From Bacillus ectoiniformans (GTDB lineage: Bacteria > Bacillota > Bacilli > Bacillales > Domibacillaceae): a DNA stretch of 64,000 nt. A program made the position numbers and the translations under genes. The stretch lies in the NCBI RefSeq assembly GCF_016908875.1, contig NZ_JAFBES010000001.1:248001-312000 (forward strand). The letters run 5' to 3'. The notes below the pieces were generated by a model. The model was not told the origin of the DNA. It ran no database searches and worked only from the letters and a program-made list of their open reading frames with translations. Shown here one piece after another: positions 55,922-64,000 of this stretch (positions are counted from its first letter, which is position 1; every line of letters begins with the position of its first letter).

Positions 55922-56665
55922 ATGTATTCCATTGGACAATTCGCCAAGAAAACAGGCATGACGATTCGGACGCTCCATTATTATGATGAAATTGGACTGC
56001 TGAAACCAGCGCACATCGATGCAATTGGACGGCGCAAATATAGCGATAAAGAACTTGCCGCAGTGGTCAAGATCTCTACATTAAAATACTTAGGCTACCC
56101 GTTAGACGAAATGAAAAAGCTTTTGCATGCGGATCGCGGAACGTTAAAGGAATCCCTGCAATGGCAAAAGAAATTATTAGAGAAAAAACAGCTTGAATTG
56201 CAGCAAAGGATTCGCTCTATTGAACATACAGCGGCCCTTCTTGATGGGAATGAGAACGTAAATGATTCCATTCTATTTTCGTTTGTGCGAAATGCTCAGT
56301 TAGAAAACAAGCAAATGGAAGTACTGGCGGATAAAATGCCAGAAAACTTGAAGCCTATCTTACATATTTCAGATGCTGATAAAATTGAGATCGAGAAGAT
56401 ATATGTCAATAAGCTTTTAGCCATGCAGGAGTTAATGAAGCAATCCGTTGCTCCAAATGAGCCGGTGGCCGAGCAATTTATTCATGAATTTATTACGGAA
56501 ATCTCCGCTTACTTCCCGTTAAATTCTGTCCGCGAACAGGATGATCTAGAAGAGTTAAACCAAGCGATCGATCAGGAAGAAGCACTCTTTCCATACCCTT
56601 TATCCGAACAAGAAACGAAGTGGTTTCAAGAGGCGGCAGAATATTACTGGGAGGCTAAAAGATGA
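55922..56665 (+). CDS. MerR-family regulator of the adjoining ABC exporter
   Basis: A 247-residue regulator. The N-terminal winged HTH (MYSIGQFAKKTGMTIRTLHYYDEIGLLKPA) is a standard MerR domain, followed by a dimerisation helix at about 75-110 and an effector domain of about 135 residues without metal-binding Cys, so an organic ligand is more likely. Start at 55922 follows GAAAGGGTGAAATAT. The stop overlaps the exporter start by 4 bases, so both are coupled and likely autoregulated through the promoter at 55867. Confidence 0.87.
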   Translation: MYSIGQFAKKTGMTIRTLHYYDEIGLLKPAHIDAIGRRKYSDKELAAVVKISTLKYLGYPLDEMKKLLHADRGTLKESLQWQKKLLEKKQLELQQRIRSIEHTAALLDGNENVNDSILFSFVRNAQLENKQMEVLADKMPENLKPILHISDADKIEIEKIYVNKLLAMQELMKQSVAPNEPVAEQFIHEFITEISAYFPLNSVREQDDLEELNQAIDQEEALFPYPLSEQETKWFQEAAEYYWEAKR

Positions 56666-58419
56666 AGAGAGACGAATCAAAAGCCTCTCGCTCTTCCCTG
56701 CGTTCACTTTGGGCATTTCTGCAATCCATTCATTGGCCAAGAAAACTGGTGATCATTGCACTTATTCTTGCTTTAGCCGAAACTTTCTTTAAACTCGCAG
56801 TCCCTCTTTTCACGATGCGCCTCGTCGATGGATTGACTGGAGAGACTTTTCAATGGCAGGGAATCGCCATACTCATTACCGTCTTTCTGCTTCAAGGAAT
56901 CTCGGGTGGGTTTTCCTACTATCTCTTATCTAAAATCGGAGAGACCATTGTCAAACAGCTGCGCAACCGCTTATGGGGACACGTACTGCGCTTACCTGTC
57001 AGTTACTTTGACAGCCATGAGACTGGGCAGACTATGAGCCGGATTACGCAGGATACTGGGGCACTAAAGAATTTAATTACCGGCCATTTAATTAATGTGA
57101 TCACCGGAATCATTTCCATAATCGGTTCCATCGCATTCCTGCTTGTGCTTGATTGGAAAATGACACTTATTATGCTGACAAGTGTTCCGGTCATGTTGCT
57201 GATTATTCGGCCACTTGGCGCCATGATGTATAAGATTTCTCGGCGTACTCAAGATGAAACCTCTAATTTCTCCGGACTTCTTGGCCGGACACTGTCCGAA
57301 ATCAGATTGGTGAAGTCCTTCCACGCGGAGAATAAAGAGGAGGTCAAAGGAAATAATGGCATTGACTCTCTCTACACACTTGGCTTAAAAGAAGCAAAAA
57401 TCCTTTCCATCATTTCACCTGTCATGACATTTATCATTATGGCTGTTCTCGTTGTCATTTTAGGGTATGGCGGCGTGCGGGTATCTGAAGGTGCACTCTC
57501 TGCCGGCACGCTTGTAGCGATTATCTTTTATTTGTTTCAAATCATTGTTCCCTTTACACAAATGGCTTCTTCCTTCACCGCTTTTCAAAAAGCAGCCGGG
57601 GCAACGGAACGTATTCAAGAAATAATCAAAATGTCCCTAGAGCCGCTTGACCAAGGAGGCTTGAAGGAATGGAGCAATGATCCTCTGCACTTTAACCGGG
57701 TATCATTTAGCTACTCAAAAGAGCAGCACATTATTAAAGACGTCTCATTTACGATTCCTCCTGGAAAGACAACGGCGATTACAGGACCAAGCGGCGGCGG
57801 AAAAACGACTCTGTTCGCATTAATTGAACAATTTTACCAGCCAGATGCAGGAGAAATTCTGCTTGGAGAACGTCCTGCAGAGGCGTTTGATCTAGCTTTT
57901 TGGAGAAAGTCCATTGGTTATGTGTCGCAGGAAAGTCCGTTATTATCCGGCACGATTTATGAAAATATCTGCTATGGATTAGATGAGTCAGTTCCTATGG
58001 AGAGAGTTGTTGAAGCGGCGGTCTTAGCTAATGCACACCCATTTATTGAAGATCTGGCCGATGGTTATCAAACTGAAATTGGCGAAAGAGGGATGAAGCT
58101 TTCAGGAGGCCAGCGCCAAAGGATTGCTATTGCCAGAGCCTTAATCGCAGACCCTGAGCTGCTTTTACTTGATGAAGCCACATCAAGCTTGGACGCTGCT
58201 TCTGAAAATTTAATTCAAGAGGCACTGATCAAGCTAATGGAAGGACGAACATCGGTCGTTATCGCTCACAGACTGTCTACCGTTCTTCACGCCGATCAAA
58301 TCATTTTCTTTGAAAACGGTGAAGTGACTGGAACGGGTACACACGAAGAACTATACGATCAGCACGCGATGTATCGAGACTTAGTCAATTCACAGGGCTT
58401 GCAGAAAGCAAACAGCTAA
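56662..58419 (+). CDS. ABC exporter (permease-ATPase fusion, BmrA-like)
   Basis: A 585-residue half transporter that should dimerise: six-helix membrane domain at about 20-320, ATPase at about 340-580 with Walker A GPSGGGKTTLF near 374, signature LSGGQRQRIAIARAL near 477, Walker B LLLLDEATSSLD near 500. Length and order match BmrA/LmrA multidrug exporters. Control by a drug-sensing type MerR suggests inducible efflux; lipid or peptide export is possible too. Terminated by a hairpin downstream. Confidence 0.88.
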   Translation: MKRDESKASRSSLRSLWAFLQSIHWPRKLVIIALILALAETFFKLAVPLFTMRLVDGLTGETFQWQGIAILITVFLLQGISGGFSYYLLSKIGETIVKQLRNRLWGHVLRLPVSYFDSHETGQTMSRITQDTGALKNLITGHLINVITGIISIIGSIAFLLVLDWKMTLIMLTSVPVMLLIIRPLGAMMYKISRRTQDETSNFSGLLGRTLSEIRLVKSFHAENKEEVKGNNGIDSLYTLGLKEAKILSIISPVMTFIIMAVLVVILGYGGVRVSEGALSAGTLVAIIFYLFQIIVPFTQMASSFTAFQKAAGATERIQEIIKMSLEPLDQGGLKEWSNDPLHFNRVSFSYSKEQHIIKDVSFTIPPGKTTAITGPSGGGKTTLFALIEQFYQPDAGEILLGERPAEAFDLAFWRKSIGYVSQESPLLSGTIYENICYGLDESVPMERVVEAAVLANAHPFIEDLADGYQTEIGERGMKLSGGQRQRIAIARALIADPELLLLDEATSSLDAASENLIQEALIKLMEGRTSVVIAHRLSTVLHADQIIFFENGEVTGTGTHEELYDQHAMYRDLVNSQGLQKANS

Positions 58420-58432
58420 TTCTTTCTCCAAA

Positions 58433-58476
58433 GAAAAGAACCACTCATTGTTAATTTTTGTGAGTGGTTCTTTTAT
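58433..58476 (+). terminator. Terminator after ABC exporter
   Basis: AAGAACCACTCA and TGAGTGGTTCTT form a 12-bp stem followed by TTT. Confidence 0.8.
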
Positions 58477-58544
58477 ATATGTTTTGTTGCACAACTATCA
58501 AGAGTGGCAATCTATTTTATTCTCTCAAGCTGTTAAAGTGTTCA

Positions 58545-59141
58545 TTATTTCATTTCTTCTTCAATAGATACCTTAACAACAAACGCCCAATCCGCTACTT
58601 TAGCTGCTTTATTTATATCACCTTCCGAGGAGATCCGGCCATCTTTATTCGCGATCAGCCCCCACATGGCTTCATCCTTTCCTTCTTTCACTTTGATCGA
58701 CTCTTCAATAGGAACAGGTCCATACGCATACTCTTCATTAAATTTCGGTACGGAAAAATGAGAAGAACTGTAGCCTTTTTTATTTGATGAGACAGCCAAA
58801 ACAGCATCAAACATGTTCTCATTGGTTTTCAAAGAAAATGTCAACTCATCGTCAAGACCTTCTTCAAAGGAAGTTCCAAACGCGTTCGATGATTTGGTTA
58901 ACTTTCCTTTTTCCCATATTTCATATTTAGTTTGAAGAATTTTATAATCCCCGTCATATTTCAAATGCACCGCTCCTCCTATTAATCCCATGTGCGGCTC
59001 TAATTTTTTCGTGTCGCCGACAAACAACTGAGACGGTTCGATTGTTAAATATCCTTTCTGACTTTTAGGCTCTTCGCTGCTGCAAGCACTAAGTAAGAAA
59101 CCGATTGCCACAGCGACGAGCGTTAATATAATTTTTTTCAT
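58545..59141 (-). CDS. Lipoprotein of unknown function
   Basis: A 198-residue lipoprotein with lipobox LLSAC (Cys about 20). The mature part looks beta-rich, with YDGDYKILQTKYEIWEKGKL near 62 and a SFEEGLDDELTFSL segment. I do not recognise a family. Gene starts after TAAGGGAGCTGCATT. It lies 18 bases downstream of the CPBP-like gene on the same strand, so both may be cotranscribed. Function open. Confidence 0.75.
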   Translation of the reverse strand: MKKIILTLVAVAIGFLLSACSSEEPKSQKGYLTIEPSQLFVGDTKKLEPHMGLIGGAVHLKYDGDYKILQTKYEIWEKGKLTKSSNAFGTSFEEGLDDELTFSLKTNENMFDAVLAVSSNKKGYSSSHFSVPKFNEEYAYGPVPIEESIKVKEGKDEAMWGLIANKDGRISSEGDINKAAKVADWAFVVKVSIEEEMK

Positions 59142-59159
59142 AATGCAGCTCCCTTAATA

Positions 59160-59972
59160 TTAGGATGTGAGAGCCTTTTTTACTTCAGGAGGCTCATCAG
59201 CTGTCAAACTTTCACAAAAAATCGCACGAAATTTCCATACAAAAAAGAACATGAGCAACGGAATGATATATCCCGTTAGTTCAGAAGCAATCGTATTAGT
59301 CCCATTTTCAATGATGAAGATACCTCCGCCGCCATCGCCCACCATGCCGTTAAACATTCCATAGCAAACGTTCAACCCCCAGTGCAAGCCGGTATTGGCC
59401 CAAATGGAGCCTGTGTACATAAATGCATAGGTTAAAGACAGGCCTAAAACAACTGAAAATATGGTATTTCCGAGACTAAATCCTTCCATCCAAATATCCT
59501 CCATTGAATACAGAAAGACAGAGAGCACGAAAATTCGCGGGATCGATAGTTTATCTTTTAATTGAGCAAATACAAAGCCCCGTACGATCAAATCGTTCAC
59601 TAGTGAGCCTAAAAAGAATCCTCCTACAATTTCTAAAGTCATCCAACCCATATCTGGTCCAGCATTTATTCCTTTTATTTCAAAAGCCCCGAAAGCGTAT
59701 TCTATGCCGTATTTATTCGCCCAAAAAGAAAAGCCGATTAGAAATCCATAAAGTAAATTCCGCCTCCATTTTGCATGAAAATGAAGACCTAATTCTCTAA
59801 ACCCGCCTTTGTTGGTCCACTTCATCACGAAATAAACAAACGGGAAAAACAAACCTATAGCAGCTAATTTCCAAACTACATTCGGCGCCCACTGGACGGA
59901 TAGCTGGAAATACAGATCAAGTGCTAAGAAACTCACAATAAATACAATCCATGTCTTCACGAAAACATCCAC
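59160..59972 (-). CDS. CPBP/CAAX-protease-fold membrane protein, catalytically degenerate
   Basis: A 270-residue protein with about eight helices and the ABI/CPBP fold. The usual EExxxR motif reads NDLIVRG (near residue 127), without both glutamates; the second motif (FxxxH) appears as FLYSMED without His; the third, HWGLN (near 200), is kept. It is therefore probably not an active protease. Members act in bacteriocin immunity, membrane protein scaffolding or unknown roles. Start after AAATGGAGTGGATGTTTTCG; the ATG precedes directly a GTG; the exact start is not sure. Confidence 0.75.
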   Translation of the reverse strand: MDVFVKTWIVFIVSFLALDLYFQLSVQWAPNVVWKLAAIGLFFPFVYFVMKWTNKGGFRELGLHFHAKWRRNLLYGFLIGFSFWANKYGIEYAFGAFEIKGINAGPDMGWMTLEIVGGFFLGSLVNDLIVRGFVFAQLKDKLSIPRIFVLSVFLYSMEDIWMEGFSLGNTIFSVVLGLSLTYAFMYTGSIWANTGLHWGLNVCYGMFNGMVGDGGGGIFIIENGTNTIASELTGYIIPLLMFFFVWKFRAIFCESLTADEPPEVKKALTS

Positions 59973-60080
59973 TCCATTTTATAACCCATCTCCATTTTTA
60001 TGGCATGAGAATGGGACTGCCTCTTTGCTAAACTTAATCATTAGCAGACAGCCCCTCATTCTTATCATTTATATGTATTC

Positions 60081-60470
60081 TTATTGGTTAGATTCATCAA
60101 ATACACTTTTAGCAGTGGTTAACGCCTGCTGTACTTTAGGAAAACCAGTGTAAGGGATTAACTGAATGATACATTCACTAATTTGTTCCTTAGTTAATCC
60201 TGCTACGAGCCCTCTTTTAATATGAGTGGCGATTTGTGTCGTCATTCCCTGTGTAACTAGAGAGGCAATCACGATCAACGTTCGTTCTTTATTATCAAGA
60301 TGCGGCCGGCTGTAGATGTCTCCATAAGCAAACTCGATAATCCATTTTCTAAATTCTGGCGCCACTGAATCTAGCGGATCACTCATTTTTTGCCCGACTG
60401 CTGCCTCAGGCAAATTAGCTGTATATTCTCTAAATTTTTTCATTCCTATTTCGTACCTAGTTTCTTCCAT
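60081..60470 (-). CDS. Carboxymuconolactone decarboxylase (CMD)-family protein
   Basis: A 129-residue all-helical protein of the CMD family (FAYGDIYSRPHLDNKERTLIVIASLVTQG near residue 50 and HIKRGLVAGLTKEQISECIIQLIPYTGFPKV near 80). It has no AhpD-type CxxC, so it is not a peroxidase of that type and looks like the gamma-CMD branch, in which substrates are diverse. No protocatechuate pathway genes are near. Start follows AGGTGAATAGGT. Function not established. Confidence 0.82.
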   Translation of the reverse strand: MEETRYEIGMKKFREYTANLPEAAVGQKMSDPLDSVAPEFRKWIIEFAYGDIYSRPHLDNKERTLIVIASLVTQGMTTQIATHIKRGLVAGLTKEQISECIIQLIPYTGFPKVQQALTTAKSVFDESNQ

Positions 60471-60582
60471 ACCTATTCACCTCATTATATGACTTACTAT
60501 TGATCATTCTCTATGATTGAAAAAATTCCTGCCAATATTGTCGATATAGAGGAAATTTTCTGTAAAATACTTGCATATCATT

Positions 60583-60738
60583 CTATTTTTTTATCATATT
60601 AATAATCAAATATAAGAAGGTCAGTCCTGCAATCATTCCAATCCATGTCGACCAATTAAACTCACCTTTTATGAACCCTAAAATAAGCGCACCTATTGAG
60701 AAGCCTAGAAAAAAGACAAAAAATGTATTTCTTGACAC
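60583..60738 (-). CDS. Small two-helix membrane protein
   Basis: A 51-residue frame, starting at GTG (60738) after GGGTGGATAGA and ending at TAG (60583-60585). It has two hydrophobic helices (FFVFFLGFSIGALILGFI and WIGMIAGLTFLYLIIN) joined by KGEFNWST and ends in IKK. The ribosome site and the low rate of charged residues inside the helices favour a true gene. It is not recognised. The remainder of 60471-60905 holds only the ars terminator and AT-rich sequence. Confidence 0.6.
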   Translation of the reverse strand: MSRNTFFVFFLGFSIGALILGFIKGEFNWSTWIGMIAGLTFLYLIINMIKK

Positions 60739-60831
60739 TCTATCCACCCGCCTTCATATTATTTACATGATCTGAAACTCTTTATATATACCCAAATATT
60801 TGCTTTCTATAAAGCCGCCTTCAATATAAAA

Positions 60832-60877
60832 AACTGCACCCCTAATATCGTGTTGACTGACAATAGGGGTGCAGCTA
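60832..60877 (-). terminator. Terminator of the arsenic operon
   Basis: On the minus strand GCTGCACCCCTA pairs with TAGGGGTGCAGT and is followed by TTTTTATA. Confidence 0.8.
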
Positions 60878-60905
60878 TATATATTTCTTTTAAAAATAAT
60901 TGATC

Positions 60906-61187
60906 TTAGCAGCAATCACTCACGCCAAGCAGAACAAATCCTGCTTGGTCGCCTGCTTCCTGGTGATCCAATGTTAGATCCGTTGCCAACGGAGCCACTT
61001 CTTCATCAAGAGCGACTTGGATTCCATTGATCACTTCGATTCTGTCTTTGGCCTCAGGTGCATCAAGTGACAGACCCACTTGCGGTCCGCAGCATCCCCC
61101 GGCTTCAGAATAAAAACGGATGCCTTCTGCTTTATTTTCTTTTAACACTTCTTCTAACACGGCTTTTGCTGTATCGGTAATAATCAA
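60906..61187 (-). CDS. HesB-like di-cysteine protein of the arsenic operon
   Basis: A 93-residue protein with the HesB/IscA fold pattern (MIITDTAKAVLEEVLKEN, GIRFYSEAGGCCGPQVGLSLD, C-terminal VLLGVSDCC). IscA ligands are CxGC at the end plus one Cys; here both Cys sites are vicinal pairs (CC at 32-33 and 92-93), as in the HesB-like selenoprotein-related subgroup. Vicinal thiols bind As(III) or Sb(III) well. It lies 18 bases after arsA, last in the operon, so a metallochaperone role is plausible but unproved. Confidence 0.7.
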   Translation of the reverse strand: MIITDTAKAVLEEVLKENKAEGIRFYSEAGGCCGPQVGLSLDAPEAKDRIEVINGIQVALDEEVAPLATDLTLDHQEAGDQAGFVLLGVSDCC

Positions 61188-61205
61188 TTTCTTCTCTCCC
61201 TTTCC

Positions 61206-62978
61206 TTATAAAATAAGCTCTTTCATTTGATCGTAGCCAATTTTTTCTTCAGCTGCCCACCGTATAATAGCTGTTTTCTCCGGCATCAAGTCACTGGTGT
61301 AACGAATCCATTTCATTTCGGATGCCGCCCTGCCAGCAAGAATTGGATCACTCGTATTCGTCGCATACAGACTTTGATTAATGACCCACCAGGCCGGCTG
61401 AATAGCTGCGCGTTTTAAATCCTGTTGCAGGCGTTCAGCTTCTAATACAGGGGTCGTTTCAGCCAGTGTCACAATGATGACTCCTGTTTCTTCAGGATTT
61501 CTTAAACGAGGAAGCAGCTTTTTCACATTGTCGGATACATTTCCAGTAGACCGTTCCATTTCTTTATGGTAGGTCTCGGTAGAATCAAGCAGCAGCAATG
61601 TGTGTCCAGTCGGTGCCGTATCAATAACTACAATTTCCTCATCTGCTTTGGCCACGACATCGGCAAATGCGCGAAAAATCGCAATTTCTTCTGTACATGG
61701 CGAATTCAAGTCCTCTTCTAAATAGGCAAGACCTTCCTCGTCTAAATCCGGACTCGCTTGATTCAACACTTCTTGCTTGTAGCGATCTACTTCTTGTTTA
61801 GGGTCAATGCGGCTGATGGATAAAGAGTGTTCCTCTCTGCGATCCCCCATTACATAGTCAAGGTGAGCAGCTGGATCGGTTGTCGTTAAGTGTACTCGAT
61901 GCGCTTTTTCAGACAATCCAACCGCGATAGCCGCAGCAACGGTCGTTTTACCGACTCCCCCTTTCCCCATAGTGAAGATCACCCGTTTGCCGCTTTCTGA
62001 TAGATCATCTACTACGGCTTTCAGACCAGGTAGAACGAGGTCTTCTTTTGGTTCAGAAGCCGCTGCTGGTGACTCTTCATCTTTCTGTGACGAAAATCGG
62101 CGGAGCTGCTGAATGCCCGTAATAGAAAAAGAAACATACGGCAGATAATAAATCGTCTGTTCATTTAATCCCGAAGGCAACTTCTCAATCGCCTTCTGCT
62201 GCCGCTGATGGAAAGCTTCAGCGATCGGATCTCCCGCTTTATAATTTTCCATTAATCCATTGATGATTAGAACCTGGTTCTTTAAGCCGATTGGTTTCAA
62301 TTCATTGGCCGCACGATCCGCTTCTGCCAGTGAAGATGCATCCGGCCTTGCAACTAGAATTAATGTCGTTTGATCAGGGTTAGATAAAGCCTTTACCGTC
62401 TTTGCATAAAGATCTTTCTTTGCACTTAGACCGGACAGCGGTCCTAAACAGGAAGCACCATGAGTGTTATCCTCTAAAAAATCGGTCCAGGCATTTGGCA
62501 GCTGCAATAAACGCAGCGTGTGACCAGTCGGTGCCGTATCAAAAATAATATGATCGAAGTCTCGAATCAGTTCTTCGTTAGAAAGTAAATTAGTAAACTC
62601 ATCAAAAGCTGCAATTTCTACTGTACAAGCCCCTGATAATTGTTCTTCCATCGAAGCAACCACAGAATCTGGCAGTTTATCTTTATAGGGGCCGATTATT
62701 TTATCACGGTAAGACCTTGCCGCCTCTTCTGGGTCTAAATTGCAGGCGAACAAATTGGCAACACCTTGAACGGGCTTTGGATCGTTGGACAATTCCACTT
62801 CAAATACATCTTGTAAATTGGAAGCTGGATCTGTACTGACAATCAGCACTTTCTTGCCAGCATCCGCAAGAGCTACAGCAGTAGAGCTTGCCGCAGTCGT
62901 TTTTCCGACCCCGCCTTTTCCTGTGAAAAATAAAAAAGGTGTTTGAACGGAAGTGTCAGGGTTAAATAAAGGAAACAT
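61206..62978 (-). CDS. arsA: Arsenical pump-driving ATPase
   Basis: A 590-residue ATPase with two fused halves: P-loops GKGGVGKTTAASS near residue 20 and GKGGVGKTTVAAA near 340; DTAPTGHTLRLL and DTAPTGHTLLLL signal sequences; metalloid-binding cysteines in SGACTVEI, ASCLGPLSG and SPCTEEI (corresponding to Cys113, 172 and 422 of E. coli ArsA). It drives As(III)/Sb(III) export through ArsB. 12 bases after arsD. Confidence 0.95.
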   Translation of the reverse strand: MFPLFNPDTSVQTPFLFFTGKGGVGKTTAASSTAVALADAGKKVLIVSTDPASNLQDVFEVELSNDPKPVQGVANLFACNLDPEEAARSYRDKIIGPYKDKLPDSVVASMEEQLSGACTVEIAAFDEFTNLLSNEELIRDFDHIIFDTAPTGHTLRLLQLPNAWTDFLEDNTHGASCLGPLSGLSAKKDLYAKTVKALSNPDQTTLILVARPDASSLAEADRAANELKPIGLKNQVLIINGLMENYKAGDPIAEAFHQRQQKAIEKLPSGLNEQTIYYLPYVSFSITGIQQLRRFSSQKDEESPAAASEPKEDLVLPGLKAVVDDLSESGKRVIFTMGKGGVGKTTVAAAIAVGLSEKAHRVHLTTTDPAAHLDYVMGDRREEHSLSISRIDPKQEVDRYKQEVLNQASPDLDEEGLAYLEEDLNSPCTEEIAIFRAFADVVAKADEEIVVIDTAPTGHTLLLLDSTETYHKEMERSTGNVSDNVKKLLPRLRNPEETGVIIVTLAETTPVLEAERLQQDLKRAAIQPAWWVINQSLYATNTSDPILAGRAASEMKWIRYTSDLMPEKTAIIRWAAEEKIGYDQMKELIL

Positions 62979-62990
62979 ATGAATCGCTCC

Positions 62991-63359
62991 TTACTGATTT
63001 TGAGACGTCTTTAATGTTAAACGGATCCGAGGTTTCTCTCCTTTTAATTCCTCAGGAGACACCGCAAACCACTCTGCTAACTGTTCATTTGAAGGGTATG
63101 TTCCTGTTAATTCCACCTGACCGTCAACCATGACCACTGGCAATGCATCCGGTCCTTTTTCATGAAGAATGGTGTTTACTGTTTGATTATCTGCATAGGC
63201 AGCTGGATCATTGGCTAGATTGTAACGTACAATGGAATACCCTTTTTTCTCTAAAGAAGAAACGGCAGCCGCTACACGAGTCAGCTCAGGATCTACACTC
63301 GGTCCGCATACACCCGTTGAACAGCACATAGCCGGGTCGAAGATTTCAACTTTTTTCAT
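62991..63359 (-). CDS. arsD: Arsenical metallochaperone/repressor ArsD
   Basis: A 122-residue protein with the essential CCSTGVCG block (Cys12, Cys13, Cys18) and thioredoxin-like fold. It hands As(III) to ArsA and weakly represses the operon. Placed between arsC and arsA as in ars operons with ArsDA. Confidence 0.94.
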   Translation of the reverse strand: MKKVEIFDPAMCCSTGVCGPSVDPELTRVAAAVSSLEKKGYSIVRYNLANDPAAYADNQTVNTILHEKGPDALPVVMVDGQVELTGTYPSNEQLAEWFAVSPEELKGEKPRIRLTLKTSQNQ

Positions 63360-63377
63360 GTTTATTTCCCCTTTCTA

Positions 63378-63797
63378 TTACTCACCTGTTTTCGCAAAAC
63401 GGTCGATACGCTCACCAATTTCATCACGGACTCTTTGGAAAAACGCCCATTTCTCTTCTTCTGTTCCTTCTGCTTTCGCTGGATCATCAAATCCCCAATG
63501 AACGCGTTTGACAGTTGGAGGCGTAACCGGACATTTATCTGCTGCATCTCCGCATAGTGTCACCACTAGGTCTGCATTGTTTAAAATTTCGGGATCGATG
63601 ATGTCCGACGTTTGGCTAGAAATATCGATTCCTGCTTCTTTCATTGCTTTTACTGCATTGGGGTTTAACCCGTGTGCTTCAATTCCTGCTGAATAAACAT
63701 TCCACTCGTTTCCTAAATGCTGTTTCGCCCATCCTTCCGCCATTTGGCTTCGGCAAGAGTTTCCTGTGCATAGAAAATAAATTGTTTTTTTAGTCAT
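63378..63797 (-). CDS. arsC: Arsenate reductase, thioredoxin-coupled
   Basis: A 139-residue low-molecular-weight phosphatase-like ArsC: P-loop CTGNSCRS (Cys10, Cys15) and the redox pair in [11 protein letters not shown] (Cys82, Cys89), the three-cysteine arrangement of the thioredoxin-linked class, as in B. subtilis. It reduces arsenate to arsenite. Between arsB and arsD. Confidence 0.95.
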   Translation of the reverse strand: MTKKTIYFLCTGNSCRSQMAEGWAKQHLGNEWNVYSAGIEAHGLNPNAVKAMKEAGIDISSQTSDIIDPEILNNADLVVTLCGDAADKCPVTPPTVKRVHWGFDDPAKAEGTEEEKWAFFQRVRDEIGERIDRFAKTGE

Positions 63798-63892
63798 GAT
63801 GGATTCGCTCCTTTGTATTGGCTTGATTGCCTATTGTAAGTATTGTTATATAGTAAAGCCTCAGTTGAGATTTATACACAACTCTTGATTAA

Positions 63893-64000
63893 TTAAATGA
63901 TTAACAGCCAGATGTATAAGCCAAATAAGGTAATAAATAAAGTCGGAACCGTTAAGATGAGACCCGTTTTAAAGTACGTGCCCCAGCCAATTTTTACGCC
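63893..64000 (-). CDS. arsB: Arsenite efflux transporter, C-terminal end only
   Basis: The last 35 residues and stop are present; the rest lies outside the window. [19 protein letters not shown] is the typical last-helix region of ArsB-type exporters. It precedes arsC by about 95 bases. The distinction from Acr3 rests on this C-terminal pattern. Confidence 0.75.
   Translation of the reverse strand, partial: GVKIGWGTYFKTGLILTVPTLFITLFGLYIWLLII

Noticed and set aside
58464-58787. 107-residue frame on the plus strand
   Set aside because: Antisense to the lipoprotein gene; Phe/Arg-rich shadow.
60007-60058. Imperfect inverted repeat between the CPBP and CMD genes
   Set aside because: Several mismatches and no T run; too weak to call a terminator.
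1-64000. Search for CRISPR arrays, tRNA, rRNA, transposases, prophage genes and T-box leaders
   Set aside because: No spaced repeats, no tRNA-like cloverleaf or CCA end, no integrase or transposase frame and no T-box sequence were noticed.

Overview
The window is a stretch of low-GC Gram-positive chromosome, almost certainly from an aerobic, motile, spore-forming member of the Bacillaceae. The case rests on many B. subtilis-like gene sets (metIC and metNPQ with SAM riboswitches, a ycsFG-kip type operon, yueH-, ywzA- and yuzB-like genes, a YhcN/YlaJ spore lipoprotein), strong AGGAGG ribosome sites with frequent TTG/GTG starts, and Bacillus-type control signals (S-box, TPP and yybP-ykoY riboswitches, a BirA operator, cre-like and Zur-like sites). 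No rRNA, tRNA, transposase, prophage or CRISPR array was seen. Both ends cut through genes: an acyltransferase on the left and arsB on the right.

Layout. 1-13.8 kb: acyltransferase, B12/radical-SAM protein, Mn-riboswitch-controlled TerC, RND exporter, NhaC, EAL protein, release factor 3, a YueH-like protein, NupC, OsmC and a small stress membrane protein behind a likely sigma-B promoter. 13.8-19 kb: sulfur block with metI-metC under a SAM riboswitch and an SsuBCA-type ABC importer. 19-25 kb: malic enzyme, then the 5-oxoprolinase operon (IclR regulator, pxpB, pxpC, pxpA and an NRAMP-like permease). 25-29 kb: metQ-metN-metP methionine importer under a second SAM riboswitch, and a DedA protein. 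29-33.8 kb: AraC-type regulator divergent from a DUF485/ActP-type symporter pair, and a lipid kinase. 34-36.5 kb: bioX-bioW-bioF behind a textbook BirA operator. 36.5-39.3 kb: orphan zinc-binding lipoprotein and a second NhaC. 39.3-45.2 kb: complete-looking tyrosine/homogentisate operon (hpd, an unknown gene, fahA, hisC-like, hmgA) with a cre-like site but no recognisable maleylacetoacetate isomerase. 45.3-50.3 kb: DUF1450 protein, thiamine salvage genes (HemD-like, thiM, thiD, thiE; thiW under a TPP riboswitch). 50.4-60.7 kb: chemoreceptor, SodF-type dismutase, a structured repeat element, CNNM/CBS transporter, spore lipoprotein, MerR plus ABC exporter, lipoprotein, degenerate CPBP protein, CMD-family protein and a 51-residue membrane protein. 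60.9-64 kb: arsenic operon arsB-arsC-arsD-arsA plus a HesB-like di-cysteine protein.

The most unusual signals are (1) the non-coding element at 53716-53870, where two identical 32-bp repeats both can pair with one central segment and so form mutually exclusive stems; (2) the unknown 323-residue protein inside the tyrosine operon, a candidate for the missing isomerase step; (3) an NRAMP-fold permease in the 5-oxoproline operon that lacks the metal-binding motif; and (4) a probable CTG start for thiW. All functional statements come from reading the sequence and from memory of the families; no database search was possible.
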